Notes: generated by a model from the sequence alone, not told the origin. A stretch of 64,000 nucleotides of DNA from Bifidobacteriaceae bacterium (GCA_031270825.1 JAISXH010000007.1:1-64000); one strand, 5' to 3'; shown: positions 48,123 to 59,278, counted from the stretch's first letter. Program-made: numbers and translations.

Positions 48123-48373
48123 CCAGGTAGACCGACGCGCCGAACAAGCCGACCGGCCAGGGCCGCCTAGCGGCCACGCGCCCAACTGAACTGACCCGCC
48201 GAACCCAACTGCATAACAACTGAAGAAGAACCAAAGACTCATCGCCAGCGCGCCGGCCATTGCGGCCAGGCGCGGTCACCCCCGGTTGGAGGCCGGGGCT
48301 CGCCAGCTAAGACGAACCGCTGCGAGGCGCGATGGGTCCAGACCTCCACTGACTCTCTAGGGAGTGAAGCCTG

Positions 48374-48754
48374 ATGGCTCGTCTAGTCGGTGTCGACTTG
48401 CCGCGCGAAAAGCGCGTCGAGATCGCCCTCACCTACATTTTCGGCATGGGCAGGACCCGCGCCAACGAAACCCTTGCGGCCACCGGAGTGAACCCGGACA
48501 CACGGGTCAAGGATCTGACCGATCAGGACCTGGTGGCTCTGCGTGATTACATCGAAGCCAACTACCGCGTCGAAGGCGACCTCCGGCGCGAAATCCAGGC
48601 CGATATCCGGCGCAAGGTCGAGATCGGCTCCTACCAGGGCATCCGGCACCGCCGAGGCCTGCCTGTCCACGGGCAACGAACCAAGACCAACGCGCGCACC
48701 CGCAAGGGCCGCAAGCGCACAGTGGCCGGCAAGAAGAAGGCCGGCAAGAAGTAA
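48374..48754 (+). CDS. rpsM: 30S ribosomal protein S13
   Basis: [32 protein letters not shown]. Confidence 0.98.
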   Translation: MARLVGVDLPREKRVEIALTYIFGMGRTRANETLAATGVNPDTRVKDLTDQDLVALRDYIEANYRVEGDLRREIQADIRRKVEIGSYQGIRHRRGLPVHGQRTKTNARTRKGRKRTVAGKKKAGKK

Positions 48755-48830
48755 CCAGGGGCGGAAAGACACCCGCCAGGACAGCGACCAAGCCAGCTAA
48801 GCAAGCAGCAAGCAAGGAGACAGGCAGAAC

Positions 48831-49232
48831 ATGCCCCCAAAGACTCGTCAAGGAGCGCGGAAGGTCCGCCGCAAGGACAAGAAGAACGTCCCGCACGGTC
48901 ACGCTCACATCAAGTCGACCTTCAACAACACCATCGTGTCGATCACCGACCAGTCCGGGGCGGTGCTGGCCTGGGCGTCATCCGGCCAGGTCGGCTTCAA
49001 GGGCTCGCGCAAGTCGACGCCTTTCGCGGCCCAGTTGGCGGCTGACCAGGCGGCCCGCCGGGCCCAGGACCATGGCGTCAAGAAGGTCGACGTGTTCGTC
49101 AAAGGTCCCGGCTCTGGCCGTGAGACCGCCATCCGCTCGCTCCAAGCGGCCGGCCTCGAAGTCGGGTCGATCACGGACGTGACGCCACAGGCGCACAACG
49201 GCGCCCGGCCGCCCAAGCGGCGCCGGGTTTAG
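48831..49232 (+). CDS. rpsK: 30S ribosomal protein S11
   Basis: [47 protein letters not shown]. Confidence 0.98.
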   Translation: MPPKTRQGARKVRRKDKKNVPHGHAHIKSTFNNTIVSITDQSGAVLAWASSGQVGFKGSRKSTPFAAQLAADQAARRAQDHGVKKVDVFVKGPGSGRETAIRSLQAAGLEVGSITDVTPQAHNGARPPKRRRV

Positions 49233-49243
49233 TACTCAGACAG

Positions 49244-49279
49244 ACGGCATCGTGCCAGGGGTTTTGGGGACGATGCCGT
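49244..49279 (+). terminator. hairpin between rpsK and rpoA (terminator or attenuator)
   Basis: Perfect 10-bp stem acggcatcgt(49244-49253)/acgatgccgt(49270-49279), 16-nt loop. Confidence 0.5.
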
Positions 49280-49373
49280 GCCCTGACGGCGCGGCGGACC
49301 GAGGCCGCGCACGTTCGCACCACGAAGCGGGATCTCAAATAGCGGGGGTCCCGAGACAAGGAATAACCAAACC

Positions 49374-50375
49374 GTGCTAATCGCGCAACGACCCACCTTG
49401 ACCGAAGAGGTAGTGTCCCAGTTCCGCTCGCGTTTTGTGATCGAGCCCCTGGAACCGGGGTTCGGCTACACCCTGGGGAACTCGCTCCGGCGAACCCTGT
49501 TGTCGTCAATCCCCGGCTCCGCGGTCACATCGATCCGGATCGACGGCGTTCTGCATGAATTCTCGACCGTGCCAGGAGTCAAAGAGGATGTCACCGAGAT
49601 CATCCTGTCCCTGAAGAACCTGGTGGTGTCTTCCGAACATGACACCCCGGTGGTCATGTATCTCCGCAAACAGGGTCCGGGCGAGGTCACCGCCCAGGAC
49701 ATCACGCCGCCGGCCGGGGTCGAGGTTCACAACCTGGACCTGCACATCGCCACCCTCAACGCCAAAGGCAAGCTCGAAATCGAACTGACGGTTGAGCGCG
49801 GGCGCGGCTATGTCTCGGCGGTCCAGAACAAGGCGATCGACGCTGAGATCGGGCGCATTCCGATCGACTCGATCTATTCGCCGGTGCTGAAAGTCGGCTA
49901 CAAGGTTGAGGCCACCCGTGTGGAGCAGCACACCGACTTCGACCGCCTGATCATCGACGTGGAGACCAAGCGCGCGATCACGCCGCGCAGCGCCATGGCT
50001 TCGGCGGGCAAGACCCTGACCGAACTATTCGGGTTGGCCCGCGAGCTCAACCCGGAGGCCGAAGGCGTGGAGATCGGGCCCAGCCCGACAGACGCGGCCC
50101 TGGCCGCCGATCTGGCCCTCCCGGTCGAAGACCTCGACTTGACTATTCGCTCCTACAACTGCCTCAAGCGCGAGGGCATCCACACCGTTGGCGAGTTGGT
50201 GGCCCGTTCAGAGGCTGATTTGCTGGACATCCGCAATTTCGGCGCCAAGTCCATCAACGAGGTCAAGGAGAAACTGACCTCGCTGGGACTGTCGCTGAAG
50301 GATTCGCCGCTCGAGTTTGACTCGACTGGGCTGGGCACCACGCCTGAGTTCAGCGAGGAAGACGTCAATTACTGA
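49374..50375 (+). CDS. rpoA: RNA polymerase alpha subunit
   Basis: [53 protein letters not shown]. Confidence 0.98.
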   Translation: MLIAQRPTLTEEVVSQFRSRFVIEPLEPGFGYTLGNSLRRTLLSSIPGSAVTSIRIDGVLHEFSTVPGVKEDVTEIILSLKNLVVSSEHDTPVVMYLRKQGPGEVTAQDITPPAGVEVHNLDLHIATLNAKGKLEIELTVERGRGYVSAVQNKAIDAEIGRIPIDSIYSPVLKVGYKVEATRVEQHTDFDRLIIDVETKRAITPRSAMASAGKTLTELFGLARELNPEAEGVEIGPSPTDAALAADLALPVEDLDLTIRSYNCLKREGIHTVGELVARSEADLLDIRNFGAKSINEVKEKLTSLGLSLKDSPLEFDSTGLGTTPEFSEEDVNY

Positions 50376-50396
50376 CCAACTTTAGGAGACTTTGAG

Positions 50397-51059
50397 ATGC
50401 CTACTCCGACTAAGGGAGCCCGCCTGGGCGGCGGTCCGGCGCACGAGCGGCTGATTCTGGCCAACCTGGCCACCCAGCTCTTCGAACACCGATCGATCAC
50501 GACCACTTTGGCTAAGGCCAGACGGCTGCGTCCGGAGGCCGAACGGTTGATCACCTTCGCCAAACGCGGCGATCTGGCGGCCCGGCGCCGCGTCATGCGG
50601 ACCGTTCGGGACAAGTCGGTGGTCCATTTCCTGTTCACGGAAATCGGCCCGGCCATGGCTGAACGCCAGGGCGGCTACACCCGGATCGTCAAGCTGGGGC
50701 CCCGCAAGGGCGACAGCGCGCCGATGGCGGTGATCGAATTGATCATGGATCCGGTCAAGCCGAAGGCCAAGAAGAAGAAGAGCCTGCCGGAGTCCGCTGA
50801 CGCGGCCGCCGATCAGGATTCTGCCGATCAAGACTCTGCCGATCAGGATTCTGCCGATCAAGACTTTGCTGATCCGATGGAGGGCATAGAGCCGGATCCG
50901 GATGGCGCCGTCGAATCGGCTGAGCCGCTGATCGACGCCAACGAGTCACCTGACGTGGACGACATGGCGGACGCCGCCTCGATCCTCCAGGAGCAGGCCG
51001 AGGAAGACGCCATCAAGGCCGAGCTGGCCCGCGACCCGAAAGCATCACCGCAAGACTGA
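50397..51059 (+). CDS. rplQ: 50S ribosomal protein L17 with acidic C-terminal extension
   Basis: [31 protein letters not shown]; tail with QDSAD repeats. Confidence 0.97.
   Translation: MPTPTKGARLGGGPAHERLILANLATQLFEHRSITTTLAKARRLRPEAERLITFAKRGDLAARRRVMRTVRDKSVVHFLFTEIGPAMAERQGGYTRIVKLGPRKGDSAPMAVIELIMDPVKPKAKKKKSLPESADAAADQDSADQDSADQDSADQDFADPMEGIEPDPDGAVESAEPLIDANESPDVDDMADAASILQEQAEEDAIKAELARDPKASPQD
50811..50870 (+). repeat. 15-bp tandem repeat x4 in rplQ tail
   Basis: gatcaggattctgcc/gatcaagactctgcc/gatcaggattctgcc/gatcaagactttgct. Confidence 0.9.
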
Positions 51060-51091
51060 TCCGCCGCCGGAGCGGTCCGGCCTTGATCTGA

Positions 51092-51135
51092 GGGTGGGCC
51101 GAGTTGTCGTCATGACCGCTCGGCCCACCCTTCTT
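51092..51135 (+). terminator. rplQ terminator
   Basis: 12-bp perfect stem gggtgggccgag/ctcggcccaccc, 15-nt loop, followed by ttctt. Confidence 0.8.
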
Positions 51136-51196
51136 GTGTCTGCGGACCCGCTCGAAATGCCGTCCGATCAGGCGAAACCGCAGGTGGCACCCTAAC

Positions 51197-51229
51197 GTTC
51201 TCCGTCCGTTCACCCTGCGTTCACCTTAA
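51197..51229 (+). promoter_or_regulatory. PHO-box-like 11-nt direct repeats upstream of pstS
   Basis: gttctccgtcc gttcaccctgc gttcaccttaa in exact 11-nt phase; resembles the actinobacterial PhoP GTTCACC direct repeat. Confidence 0.8.
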
Positions 51230-51303
51230 TCGCCCTGTCCGTTAGAGATAGACCCCTAGCGTCGTTTCTGAAATTGCTACGAACAGAAGCGAAAGAGGGC
51301 CTA

Positions 51304-52434
51304 ATGAAGCTGGGCAAAACAAGAAGGGTGGCCGTCACAGCCACCGCCGCTGCGGTGTTGCTGGCCGCCATGTCCGGATGCGCCGCCAACGAGGAACAGC
51401 CCAACGACAACCAGTCGTCCGGCGGGTCGGCTGGGGCTACGCAAGAACAACTCCAGGGCGAACTCAACGGCGCCGGCGCATCCTCCCAGAGCGCGGCCCA
51501 AGAGGCCTGGAAGGCCGGGTTCGTCGGCCTGCAGCCTGGCGTCACAGTCAATTACGATCCTCAAGGCTCCGGTGTGGGGCGCGAGCAGTTCACAGCTGGC
51601 GGCCTCGGCTTTGTCGGCACCGACGCGCCGTTCAAGGCCGATGAGGCCAAGGGCGGCCATGGCTCCTGCACCGAAGCCTCGCCACTGGTCGAGGTGCCGG
51701 TTTACATCTCGCCGATCGTGGTCGCCTTCAACTTGGAGGGAATCGCTTCCCTCAACTTGGCGCCGAACGTGATCGCGGACATTTTCACCGGCAAGATCAG
51801 CAACTGGAACGATCCGGCGATCGCGGCGGACAACCCTGAGGCGCAGTTGCCGGACCTGAGGATCGTTCCCGTCCACCGCTCCGACAAGTCCGGGACGACC
51901 GGCAACTTCACCGACTATCTGAGCGCCACCGCGGCGCAGGCCTGGACGGCTGGCGAGACCGAAGAGTGGCCGGAGTCAGGCGGTGAGGGGGCGGAGAAGA
52001 CCCAGGGCATGGTCGAGGCGCTGAGCGCGGGCAACGGCACGATCGGTTACGTTGACGCAGGTCAGGCCAAGGCGCTGAGCTGGGCCTCGATCAAGGTCGG
52101 CGAAGAATGGGTGGCGCCGTCGGCTGAGGGCGCGGCCAAAGCCGTGGCCGAATCCTCTCTCGAAGAAGGCCGGGGCGAAGGCGACGTGGTTTACGAGCTG
52201 AACCGGACCACCACGGCCGCAGGCGCCTACCCGCTGATCCTGGTCAGCTATCTGGCCGCCTGCGAGAAATACGAGGACGCCAACACCGCCCAATTGGTGT
52301 CCAGCTATCTCAAGTACGTCACTTCTGATGCGGGTCAGCAGGCCGCCGCCGCCAACGCCGGTTCGGCGCCGATCACATCCGAGGCGGACCTCAGCGCGAA
52401 AGTGAGCGCCGCGGTTGAGCGTATCGGCTCTTGA
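51304..52434 (+). CDS. pstS: phosphate-binding lipoprotein PstS
   Basis: Lipobox LAAMSGC, DPQGSGVGREQF, VPVHRSDKSGTTGNFTDYLS. Confidence 0.95.
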   Translation: MKLGKTRRVAVTATAAAVLLAAMSGCAANEEQPNDNQSSGGSAGATQEQLQGELNGAGASSQSAAQEAWKAGFVGLQPGVTVNYDPQGSGVGREQFTAGGLGFVGTDAPFKADEAKGGHGSCTEASPLVEVPVYISPIVVAFNLEGIASLNLAPNVIADIFTGKISNWNDPAIAADNPEAQLPDLRIVPVHRSDKSGTTGNFTDYLSATAAQAWTAGETEEWPESGGEGAEKTQGMVEALSAGNGTIGYVDAGQAKALSWASIKVGEEWVAPSAEGAAKAVAESSLEEGRGEGDVVYELNRTTTAAGAYPLILVSYLAACEKYEDANTAQLVSSYLKYVTSDAGQQAAAANAGSAPITSEADLSAKVSAAVERIGS

Positions 52435-53383
52435 TCTAGCTCAGGGTGCCGGCCGGGCCCCAGTAGGGGGCCCGGCCGGCGGCGCCACGCCGGGGGAGCG
52501 CGGCTTCGCCGGCGCCATGAAGGGCGCCGCAATCGCAGTCGCCCTGGTCTTGGTGGGCGTCCTGATCTTCTTGGCTGTTCGCGGCGGACCAGCCTTCTTC
52601 GCCGGCGCCGCCGATCTGCCCGCCCACGCGGGCAACTTCTTGTCTCTAGCGGCGCCGCTGGCCTTCGGCTCTTTGTGGGTCGCGGTGATCGCGCTGGCGG
52701 TCGCGTCGCTGCCGTCGATCGGCGTCGCCTTGGCCGCCACAATCTACGCCCCTTCGGCTCGTTTCGGCCGCTTGTTGGGCGCGGTGCTCGACCTGCTGGC
52801 GGCCGTCCCGTCGGTGGTCTTCGGCCTGTGGGGGTTGATGGTCTTGGCGCCGGCGATGGTGCCTCTCTACGACTGGGCGCACCAGCATCTGGGCTGGTTG
52901 CCTTTCTTTGCCGGGCAGCCGTCGGTGACGGGCCGGACCGTGCTGACCGCCGGTCTGGTGGTGGCGGTGATGATCCTTCCGATCATGGCGGCGATGTGCC
53001 GTGAGAGCTTCGCTTTGACGCCGCCAGCCTTGATGGAGGCGGCCTACGCTCTGGGCGCGACCCGCTGGGAGATGGTCCGCACCGCCGTGTTGCCGGTTGC
53101 CCGCTCCGGAATCGTGGCCGGGGGCATGCTCGGCCTGGGACGGGCGCTGGGCGAGACGATGGCCGTGGCCATGGTGTTGAGCGCCACGCCCGGTCTGATT
53201 TCGGTCAATGTCATCTCGGCGGAGAACCCCTCCACCATCGCGGCTTTCATCGCCTCGACCTTCCCAGAGTCGACCGGCTCCAAGGTCAGCGCGCTGATCG
53301 CGCTGGGCCTGGTCCTATTCGCCATCTCGCTGGTGGTCTCGATACTGGGCCGCCGTTTCGCCAAGACAGGGGTGGCCAAGTGA
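52415..53383 (+). CDS. pstC: phosphate ABC transporter permease PstC
   Basis: GALVDLLAAVPSVVFGLWG-like segment, GLGRALGETMAVAMVLS; TTG start approximate. Confidence 0.93.
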   Translation: MSVSALDLAQGAGRAPVGGPAGGATPGERGFAGAMKGAAIAVALVLVGVLIFLAVRGGPAFFAGAADLPAHAGNFLSLAAPLAFGSLWVAVIALAVASLPSIGVALAATIYAPSARFGRLLGAVLDLLAAVPSVVFGLWGLMVLAPAMVPLYDWAHQHLGWLPFFAGQPSVTGRTVLTAGLVVAVMILPIMAAMCRESFALTPPALMEAAYALGATRWEMVRTAVLPVARSGIVAGGMLGLGRALGETMAVAMVLSATPGLISVNVISAENPSTIAAFIASTFPESTGSKVSALIALGLVLFAISLVVSILGRRFAKTGVAK

Positions 53384-54312
53384 CGTTGACGTTGACCCGT
53401 AAGGCGCCCCAGTCCGATGCCGTGGCGACTTTCGCGTCCTGCCGCCCGACTTGGCGGCGACGGACCAAGGATCGCCTGGCCACCACCGCAGTTGTTGGCG
53501 CCGCCGTCCTCACGGCTGTTCCACTGACCCTGGTGATTTGGGCGGCCATCCAACGCGGCAGCGAACGCCTCGACCTGACCTTGTTCACGAACTCGATGCG
53601 CGGCGTGGTGGGCCAGGGCGGCGGTTTGCTGCACGCCTTGACCGGAACGCTGCTGATCACCGCGGCGACCGCGGTCATTTCGATTCCGCTGGGCATCTCA
53701 GCCGCCATCTACTTGACCGAGTACGGCGGGCAGACCCGATTGGCGTCCATAACTCGGCGGGCGGTCGACATCATGGTGTCGATCCCGTCGATCGTGGCAG
53801 GCCTGGCCGCCTACGCGCTCTTCTCGCTGCTGCTCGGCCCGGGCACCCGTTCCGGCTTGGCCGGCGCGGTGGCGCTGGCCATGATCATGATCCCGGTGGT
53901 GGTGCGGGCCTCCGAGGAGGTGTTGCGACTGGTGCCGGGCGATCTGCGCGAAGCCGGTCTGGCGCTGGGGTCGCCGAAGTGGCGGGTGATCTGGAGGATC
54001 GTCCTACCGACGGCTTTGCCTGGCTTGACCGCCGGCTCGGTGCTGGGAGTCGCCCGGATCATCGGCGAGACCGCTCCGCTGCTGCTGGTGGCGGGCTTCA
54101 CCGACGCCATGAACTACAACTTGGCCGAGGGCCGCATGGCGACTCTGCCGGTCTATATCTACACGCAATGGTCCGCCAAGGGCCTGGACACGGCCGCTTA
54201 CGATCAGCGGGCGTGGGCGGGCGCCTTGGTCTTGATGGCCGTGGTGGTGGTGCTTCAGGTCGCCGCCAGGGCGTTGCCTCCGCAAATAGCCAAACTCAGG
54301 AGAAACCGATGA
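53380..54312 (+). CDS. pstA: phosphate ABC transporter permease PstA
   Basis: [46 protein letters not shown]. Confidence 0.94.
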   Translation: MTLTLTRKAPQSDAVATFASCRPTWRRRTKDRLATTAVVGAAVLTAVPLTLVIWAAIQRGSERLDLTLFTNSMRGVVGQGGGLLHALTGTLLITAATAVISIPLGISAAIYLTEYGGQTRLASITRRAVDIMVSIPSIVAGLAAYALFSLLLGPGTRSGLAGAVALAMIMIPVVVRASEEVLRLVPGDLREAGLALGSPKWRVIWRIVLPTALPGLTAGSVLGVARIIGETAPLLLVAGFTDAMNYNLAEGRMATLPVYIYTQWSAKGLDTAAYDQRAWAGALVLMAVVVVLQVAARALPPQIAKLRRNR

Positions 54313-55220
54313 CCGCGACAGTTCCCAACTCGATGACGAACAGCAAGGCTGTCGCCGCCGCTACCGCCACCGGCACCGCCCAAGACGCGGCGCGGTTGGC
54401 GGCGCCAACGCCCGGCGTCGGTTCGCCGGGCGCCCATGCGGCCGTCGGCTCGATGTCGATCGACAACGTCTCCTGTTTCTACGGTTCGCATCTGGCCGTC
54501 GCCGATGTTTCGCTGGAGATTCCCGGACGAGCGGTGACAGCGTTTATCGGCCCTTCTGGTTGTGGCAAATCGACTCTGCTCAGAGCCATCAACCGCATGC
54601 ATGAGGTCATCCCGGGGGCCAAGGCGGTCGGATCGATCAAGTTGGACGGCGTGGACCTGTATACCAAGGGCATTGACCCGGTCTCGGTTCGCTCCAAGGT
54701 CGGGATGGTCTTCCAGAAGCCGAATCCGTTCCCGGCCATGTCGATCAAAGACAACGTCCTGGCCGGTCTGATCATTCGGGGCGCCCGCCCGCGCGGATCG
54801 GCCGCAGACGAGTTGGTCGAGCGTTGCCTGACCCGGGCGCATTTGTGGGACGAGGTCAAAGACCGGTTGAAGAAGTCCGGGGACTCGCTGTCCGGCGGCC
54901 AGCAGCAGCGCCTGTGCATCGCCCGGGCGATCGCGGTCCAGCCGGATGTGGTGTTGATGGACGAGCCGTGCTCGGCGTTGGACCCGATCTCGACCCTGGC
55001 GATCGAGGAGTTGATGCGCGATTTGGCGCGGGACTACACGGTCGTGGTGGTGACCCACAACATGGCCCAGGCCAACCGGATTTCGGATGTGACGGCGTTC
55101 TTCTCGCTGGCCAGCGCCGGCCAGCCGGGACGCCTGGTCGAAGCCGGTCTGACCACCGACATCTTCTCAGCCCCGAAGGTGACCGCCACCAGGGATTACA
55201 TTGACGGCCGTTTCGGGTGA
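54309..55220 (+). CDS. pstB: phosphate ABC transporter ATPase PstB
   Basis: [65 protein letters not shown] track start 53451 over-extended. Confidence 0.96.
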   Translation: MTATVPNSMTNSKAVAAATATGTAQDAARLAAPTPGVGSPGAHAAVGSMSIDNVSCFYGSHLAVADVSLEIPGRAVTAFIGPSGCGKSTLLRAINRMHEVIPGAKAVGSIKLDGVDLYTKGIDPVSVRSKVGMVFQKPNPFPAMSIKDNVLAGLIIRGARPRGSAADELVERCLTRAHLWDEVKDRLKKSGDSLSGGQQQRLCIARAIAVQPDVVLMDEPCSALDPISTLAIEELMRDLARDYTVVVVTHNMAQANRISDVTAFFSLASAGQPGRLVEAGLTTDIFSAPKVTATRDYIDGRFG

Positions 55221-55404
55221 ATCCGCCCCAGGGTTGGCCCCCGCCCTGTGACAGCCGCCGGCTCTGATACCAGGGCTTGCCGGCGAAAGCGGGTCTGACC
55301 TGGAAAACAGGAGACTGAGCCTATGGCGCCCGAGCCAAGGCTTGGTCGCTGGGCTCGCCGTGACAGATCGCGGCGAAGCGGAGAGGTGTCGTGAGGTAAC
55401 TAGA

Positions 55405-56544
55405 ATGGGGACCGTGCCGGTGGCCATGGAGTGGGTGGCCGGGGGCGCCCTGGGGGCCACCCTGGCCCTGATCACCAACCCGATCTGGTCCTGGCTGTTT
55501 CACCGCACCAGCGACGGCGACCGCTGGGAACGCAATGAGGCGCCGCTGCCCGAATTGGCGCGGGACCTGGCCGGCGCCTACGGCGGCTACGCCATGATCC
55601 TGACTCGATCCCACAAGGTGGTTTACACCAGTGCCAAAGCCGAGACGCTGCCGGTCTACCAGGGGACCAAGCTGATCCACGCCGGTCTGCAGGAACTGGT
55701 TGACAGCGCTTGGCGCGAGGATGAGCTCCAAGCCCGCCGCCTGTCCTTCACCGACCTCGGCCCGGTGGCGGACGCCGAGGTCAGAGCCACCCGCCTAGCC
55801 GACAGCTATATCCTTCTGACTGTGACCGACCTGACCGAGACCATGCGCGCGCGTCAGATCAGACATGATTTCATCGCCAACATCGGCCACGAGCTGCGCA
55901 CGCCGGTGACGGCGGTCGAATTGATCGGCTCGGCGCTGGTGGCCGGGGCCGAAGACCCCGAAACGGTGCGTCACTTCGCCCGCCGTTTGGGCCAAGAATC
56001 GAACCGGCTGGCCCGGCTGACCGAAGACATGATGGCCCTGGCCAAAGCCCAGGACCAAGATTCGAGCCGCTTTGCCGAGATCAGCGTGCTGGACGTGCTG
56101 AAAGAAGCGGTCGCACGGCATCGGACCGCCCGTGAGGAGGCTGGAATCGAGGTCACAGTCGAGGCGGACCCGGACCTGACCGTCTTCGGCGACAAGGACG
56201 CCCTGGTGACCGCGGTCGACAACCTGGTGGCCAACGCGATTGTCTATTCGGCGCCGGGCCGGCCGGTCTCGGTGACGGCGATTATCAAGTCCGGCGAGGT
56301 CGCGATAGCGGTCAAGGACCAGGGCATCGGGATCGAGGCGGCGGATCAGGAACGGGTCTTCGAGCGCTTCTACCGAACCGACCGGGCGCGGTCGCGGCGG
56401 ACCGGCGGCACCGGCCTCGGCCTGGCGATAGTGCGCAACACGGTCTCCGGGCATGGCGGTCGGGTGACGGTGGACTCTGAGGCGGGACGTGGTTCGACCT
56501 TCACTATTCGGCTGCCCCGGCGGGCTTTGGAGAAGAGCGCGTGA
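55405..56544 (+). CDS. PhoR/SenX3-like sensor histidine kinase
   Basis: H-box HDFIANIGHELRTPVTAVELIGSAL, HATPase motifs DQGIGIEAADQERVFERFYR; adjacent to response regulator. Confidence 0.93.
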   Translation: MGTVPVAMEWVAGGALGATLALITNPIWSWLFHRTSDGDRWERNEAPLPELARDLAGAYGGYAMILTRSHKVVYTSAKAETLPVYQGTKLIHAGLQELVDSAWREDELQARRLSFTDLGPVADAEVRATRLADSYILLTVTDLTETMRARQIRHDFIANIGHELRTPVTAVELIGSALVAGAEDPETVRHFARRLGQESNRLARLTEDMMALAKAQDQDSSRFAEISVLDVLKEAVARHRTAREEAGIEVTVEADPDLTVFGDKDALVTAVDNLVANAIVYSAPGRPVSVTAIIKSGEVAIAVKDQGIGIEAADQERVFERFYRTDRARSRRTGGTGLGLAIVRNTVSGHGGRVTVDSEAGRGSTFTIRLPRRALEKSA

Positions 56545-57266
56545 CCGACTTGTTGCTGGTCGAAGACGACGAGACCCAGCGTGAGGCGCTGTCTTTCCTG
56601 CTCGGTCGCGAGGGCTACGAGGTGCGGACCGCAGCCGACGGCGCCGCCGCTCTGGCCGAGTTCAACGCCCGCGAGCCGGAGTTGATTCTGCTCGATTTGA
56701 TGATCCCTTCGGTGCCGGGCACCGATGTCTGCCGCCGCATCCGGTTGACATCCAACGTGCCGATCATCATGCTGACGGCCAAGAACGACGAGGCGGACAT
56801 CGTGCTCGGTTTGGAGTTGGGCGCTGACGACTACGTCACCAAGCCGTATTCGACCCTGGAGCTGTTGGCTCGCTGCCGCCGGGCGCTGCGGCGCTACCGA
56901 ACGGCTGGCGCCCAGGGGGCCGGGTCGCCGTCCGACCCGGCCTCGGTGATCGAGGTGAACGGCGTCAGACTGGATTCGGAACGCCACCGGGTCTGGGTCG
57001 ACGGCGAGGAGGTCAACCTGCCGTTGAGGGAGTTCTCCCTGTTGGAAGAGCTGATGACCCATGCCGGGCGCGTGCTGACGCGGTCCCAGCTGCTGGAACG
57101 GGTCTGGGGCGCGGATTTCTACGGCGACACCAAGACCTTGGACGTGCATGTGCGTCGGGTCCGCTCTCGCATCGAGGCCGATCCGACCAGCCCTGTCCGG
57201 TTGGTCACCTTGCGCGGATTGGGTTATCGCTTCGAGGAGTTCAACCGAGAAGCCGACCGGTCCTGA
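56541..57266 (+). CDS. OmpR-family response regulator (RegX3/PhoP-like)
   Basis: LLVEDDETQREAL, LLDLMIPSVPGTDVCRRIR, C-terminal winged helix. Confidence 0.94.
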   Translation: MTDLLLVEDDETQREALSFLLGREGYEVRTAADGAAALAEFNAREPELILLDLMIPSVPGTDVCRRIRLTSNVPIIMLTAKNDEADIVLGLELGADDYVTKPYSTLELLARCRRALRRYRTAGAQGAGSPSDPASVIEVNGVRLDSERHRVWVDGEEVNLPLREFSLLEELMTHAGRVLTRSQLLERVWGADFYGDTKTLDVHVRRVRSRIEADPTSPVRLVTLRGLGYRFEEFNREADRS

Positions 57267-57527
57267 GCTTCCAAGGCCCCGGCGCCCGTCCCGGCTGTGG
57301 GCCTCGATCGACTGATCACCGCCTACTCCGGCCCCCGGACAGGCACGCTGGCCGCCCCGGCGGATTGTAGGGTGCGCACAAAACCCCGGCTCGGTCTTGC
57401 GAGCTGACCAGCGCGAATGCTCAGCCGGCAGACGCTTAGGCTGGATCAGTCCTCCTAAGACGGACCGGTGCCAGCCCTGACCGGGCGCTCCGCCGGCCCG
57501 CTCAGCCGAAGCCGAAGGAACGCCGAC

Positions 57528-58145
57528 ATGTCTAACACCATTGCGCTGCCTGGCGGCGTCTCCCGCCGCCGACCAGTCCTGGCCGAATTGGCGGGGCGCG
57601 GCCGGATCAAGGACGTGGCGCTGATCGCCGCTGGCGCCGCCTGGGTGGCGGCGCTGGGCCAACTCGCCATTCCGCTCGGTTTCACCCCTGTCCCCGTGTC
57701 TCTAGGCACCTTCGCGGTGCTGACCGCCGGCGCCGCTTTGGGGCTCAGGCGAGCGGTGGCGGCTATGGCCCTGTTCTTGGCGGCGGGACTGGCCGGCCTG
57801 CCGGTCTTCGCCGGCGGCCAGTCTGGCGCCGGGCTTCCCACCTTGGGCTACGTCCTGGGATATGTCATGGCGGCAGCGCTGGCGGGCTGGGGCGCCAGGC
57901 GCGGTTTCGACCGCTCGTATGTGAAGAATCTGGCCGTCATGGCAGCCGCCAGCGCCACCGTCTACCTGGTCGGCGTGCCGTACCTGATGGCGGCGGCAGA
58001 CTTGGATCTGTCCGGCGGTCTGGCCCAAGGGATGTTGCCGTTCTTAGTGGGCGACCTGGTCAAGGCACTGGCGGCGGCGGCCGCGCTGCCCGGGGCTTGG
58101 TGGGCGTTGGGGGGCCGCCGCCGTCCGGGCGCGCGCGAGGCCTAG
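57528..58145 (+). CDS. bioY: biotin transporter BioY
   Basis: LGFTPVPVSLGTFAVLTAGAALG, GLPVFAGGQSGAGLPTLGYVLGYVMAA. Confidence 0.9.
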   Translation: MSNTIALPGGVSRRRPVLAELAGRGRIKDVALIAAGAAWVAALGQLAIPLGFTPVPVSLGTFAVLTAGAALGLRRAVAAMALFLAAGLAGLPVFAGGQSGAGLPTLGYVLGYVMAAALAGWGARRGFDRSYVKNLAVMAAASATVYLVGVPYLMAAADLDLSGGLAQGMLPFLVGDLVKALAAAAALPGAWWALGGRRRPGAREA

Positions 58146-58156
58146 ACTTGTTCCCC

Positions 58157-59119
58157 GTGCAACGCTGGAAATCGCTGGCCGATGTCCCGGCCGGATTCGG
58201 GCCATCGGTGGTGACGCTGGGGAACTTCGACGGCATGCATCGGGGCCATCAATTCCTAGTCGGCGAAGTGGTCCGGCGGGCCCGCGCCAGGGGCGCCCGG
58301 GCGGTCGCGGTCACCTTTTACCCGCATCCCATGTCAGTGCACCAGCCCGAGAGGGGACTGGTGCACCTGCAGTCGCTGAGCGACCGGTTGGAGGCCTTGG
58401 AGGCTGTCGGTTTGGACGCGGTCTTGGTGGTGCCGTACGGCCTGGAGTTCTCCAGGATGAGCCCGGGCGACTTCGTCGAAAGCTATTTGGTCAAAGGTCT
58501 GGGAGCGGTCGAAGTGGTGGTCGGAAGCGACATCCACTTCGGCGCCGACAATTCAGGCGATCTGGCGACCATGCGCGAGTTGGGCCAACGACTGGCGTTC
58601 GAGGTCACGGCCATCGCAGACCAAGGCGATCCGGAGAACCAGGCCCGCGCGCGGTGGTCGTCCAGCGCCGTCCGTCAGGCCTTGGACAGCGGCGACGCCG
58701 CCGAGGCCGCCCGCGTCCTGGGGCGTCGCCACCGGGTCACAGGCCTGGTGGTGCGCGGCGACGGCCGTGGCCGCGGACTCGGTTTCCCCACCGCCAACTT
58801 GGGCGGGCGCGTGGCCGGCCTGATCCCCCAAGACGGCGTTTATGCGGGCTATCTGGTCCGCCTGGACCTGCCGGAAGGCGCCCCGGACCGGATTCTGCCG
58901 GCGGCGGTGTCGGTCGGTGTCAATCCGACCTTCGCGGGCCGCGAGCGACGAGTCGAGGCCTATGCGCTGGGCCGGGACGATCTAGACCTCTACGGCGAGA
59001 CGGTGGCGGTCGACTTCGTGGCCCGCTTGCGGCACACCCTGGCCTTCCAGACCGAGCGGGCGCTGATCACCCAGATGCGCGATGACGCCGCCGCGGCTTC
59101 CCGCGCTTTGGCCGCCTAG
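58157..59119 (+). CDS. ribF: bifunctional riboflavin kinase/FAD synthetase
   Basis: VVTLGNFDGMHRGHQFLV, GDGRGRGLGFPTANLG, FVARLRHTLAFQTERALITQMRDD. Confidence 0.96.
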   Translation: MQRWKSLADVPAGFGPSVVTLGNFDGMHRGHQFLVGEVVRRARARGARAVAVTFYPHPMSVHQPERGLVHLQSLSDRLEALEAVGLDAVLVVPYGLEFSRMSPGDFVESYLVKGLGAVEVVVGSDIHFGADNSGDLATMRELGQRLAFEVTAIADQGDPENQARARWSSSAVRQALDSGDAAEAARVLGRRHRVTGLVVRGDGRGRGLGFPTANLGGRVAGLIPQDGVYAGYLVRLDLPEGAPDRILPAAVSVGVNPTFAGRERRVEAYALGRDDLDLYGETVAVDFVARLRHTLAFQTERALITQMRDDAAAASRALAA

Positions 59120-59278
59120 CCCGCCTCGGGGCGCCCGCCCAGCTGATCCGCCGCTGGGGGTGGAACTGGTGCGCGGCGATGGCCCCCACGAACAGCTGAC
59201 GTGCGGCGCTAGGCGGCCAGACGGCATCGTGCGCGGAGATCGACGGGGGCGCCGCCCGGGGAAGTAGGGTTGGTAGCC

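Noticed and set aside
53451-54308. N-terminal extension of the pstB ORF overlapping pstA
   Set aside because: Off-frame translation of pstA; true PstB begins near ATG 54309.
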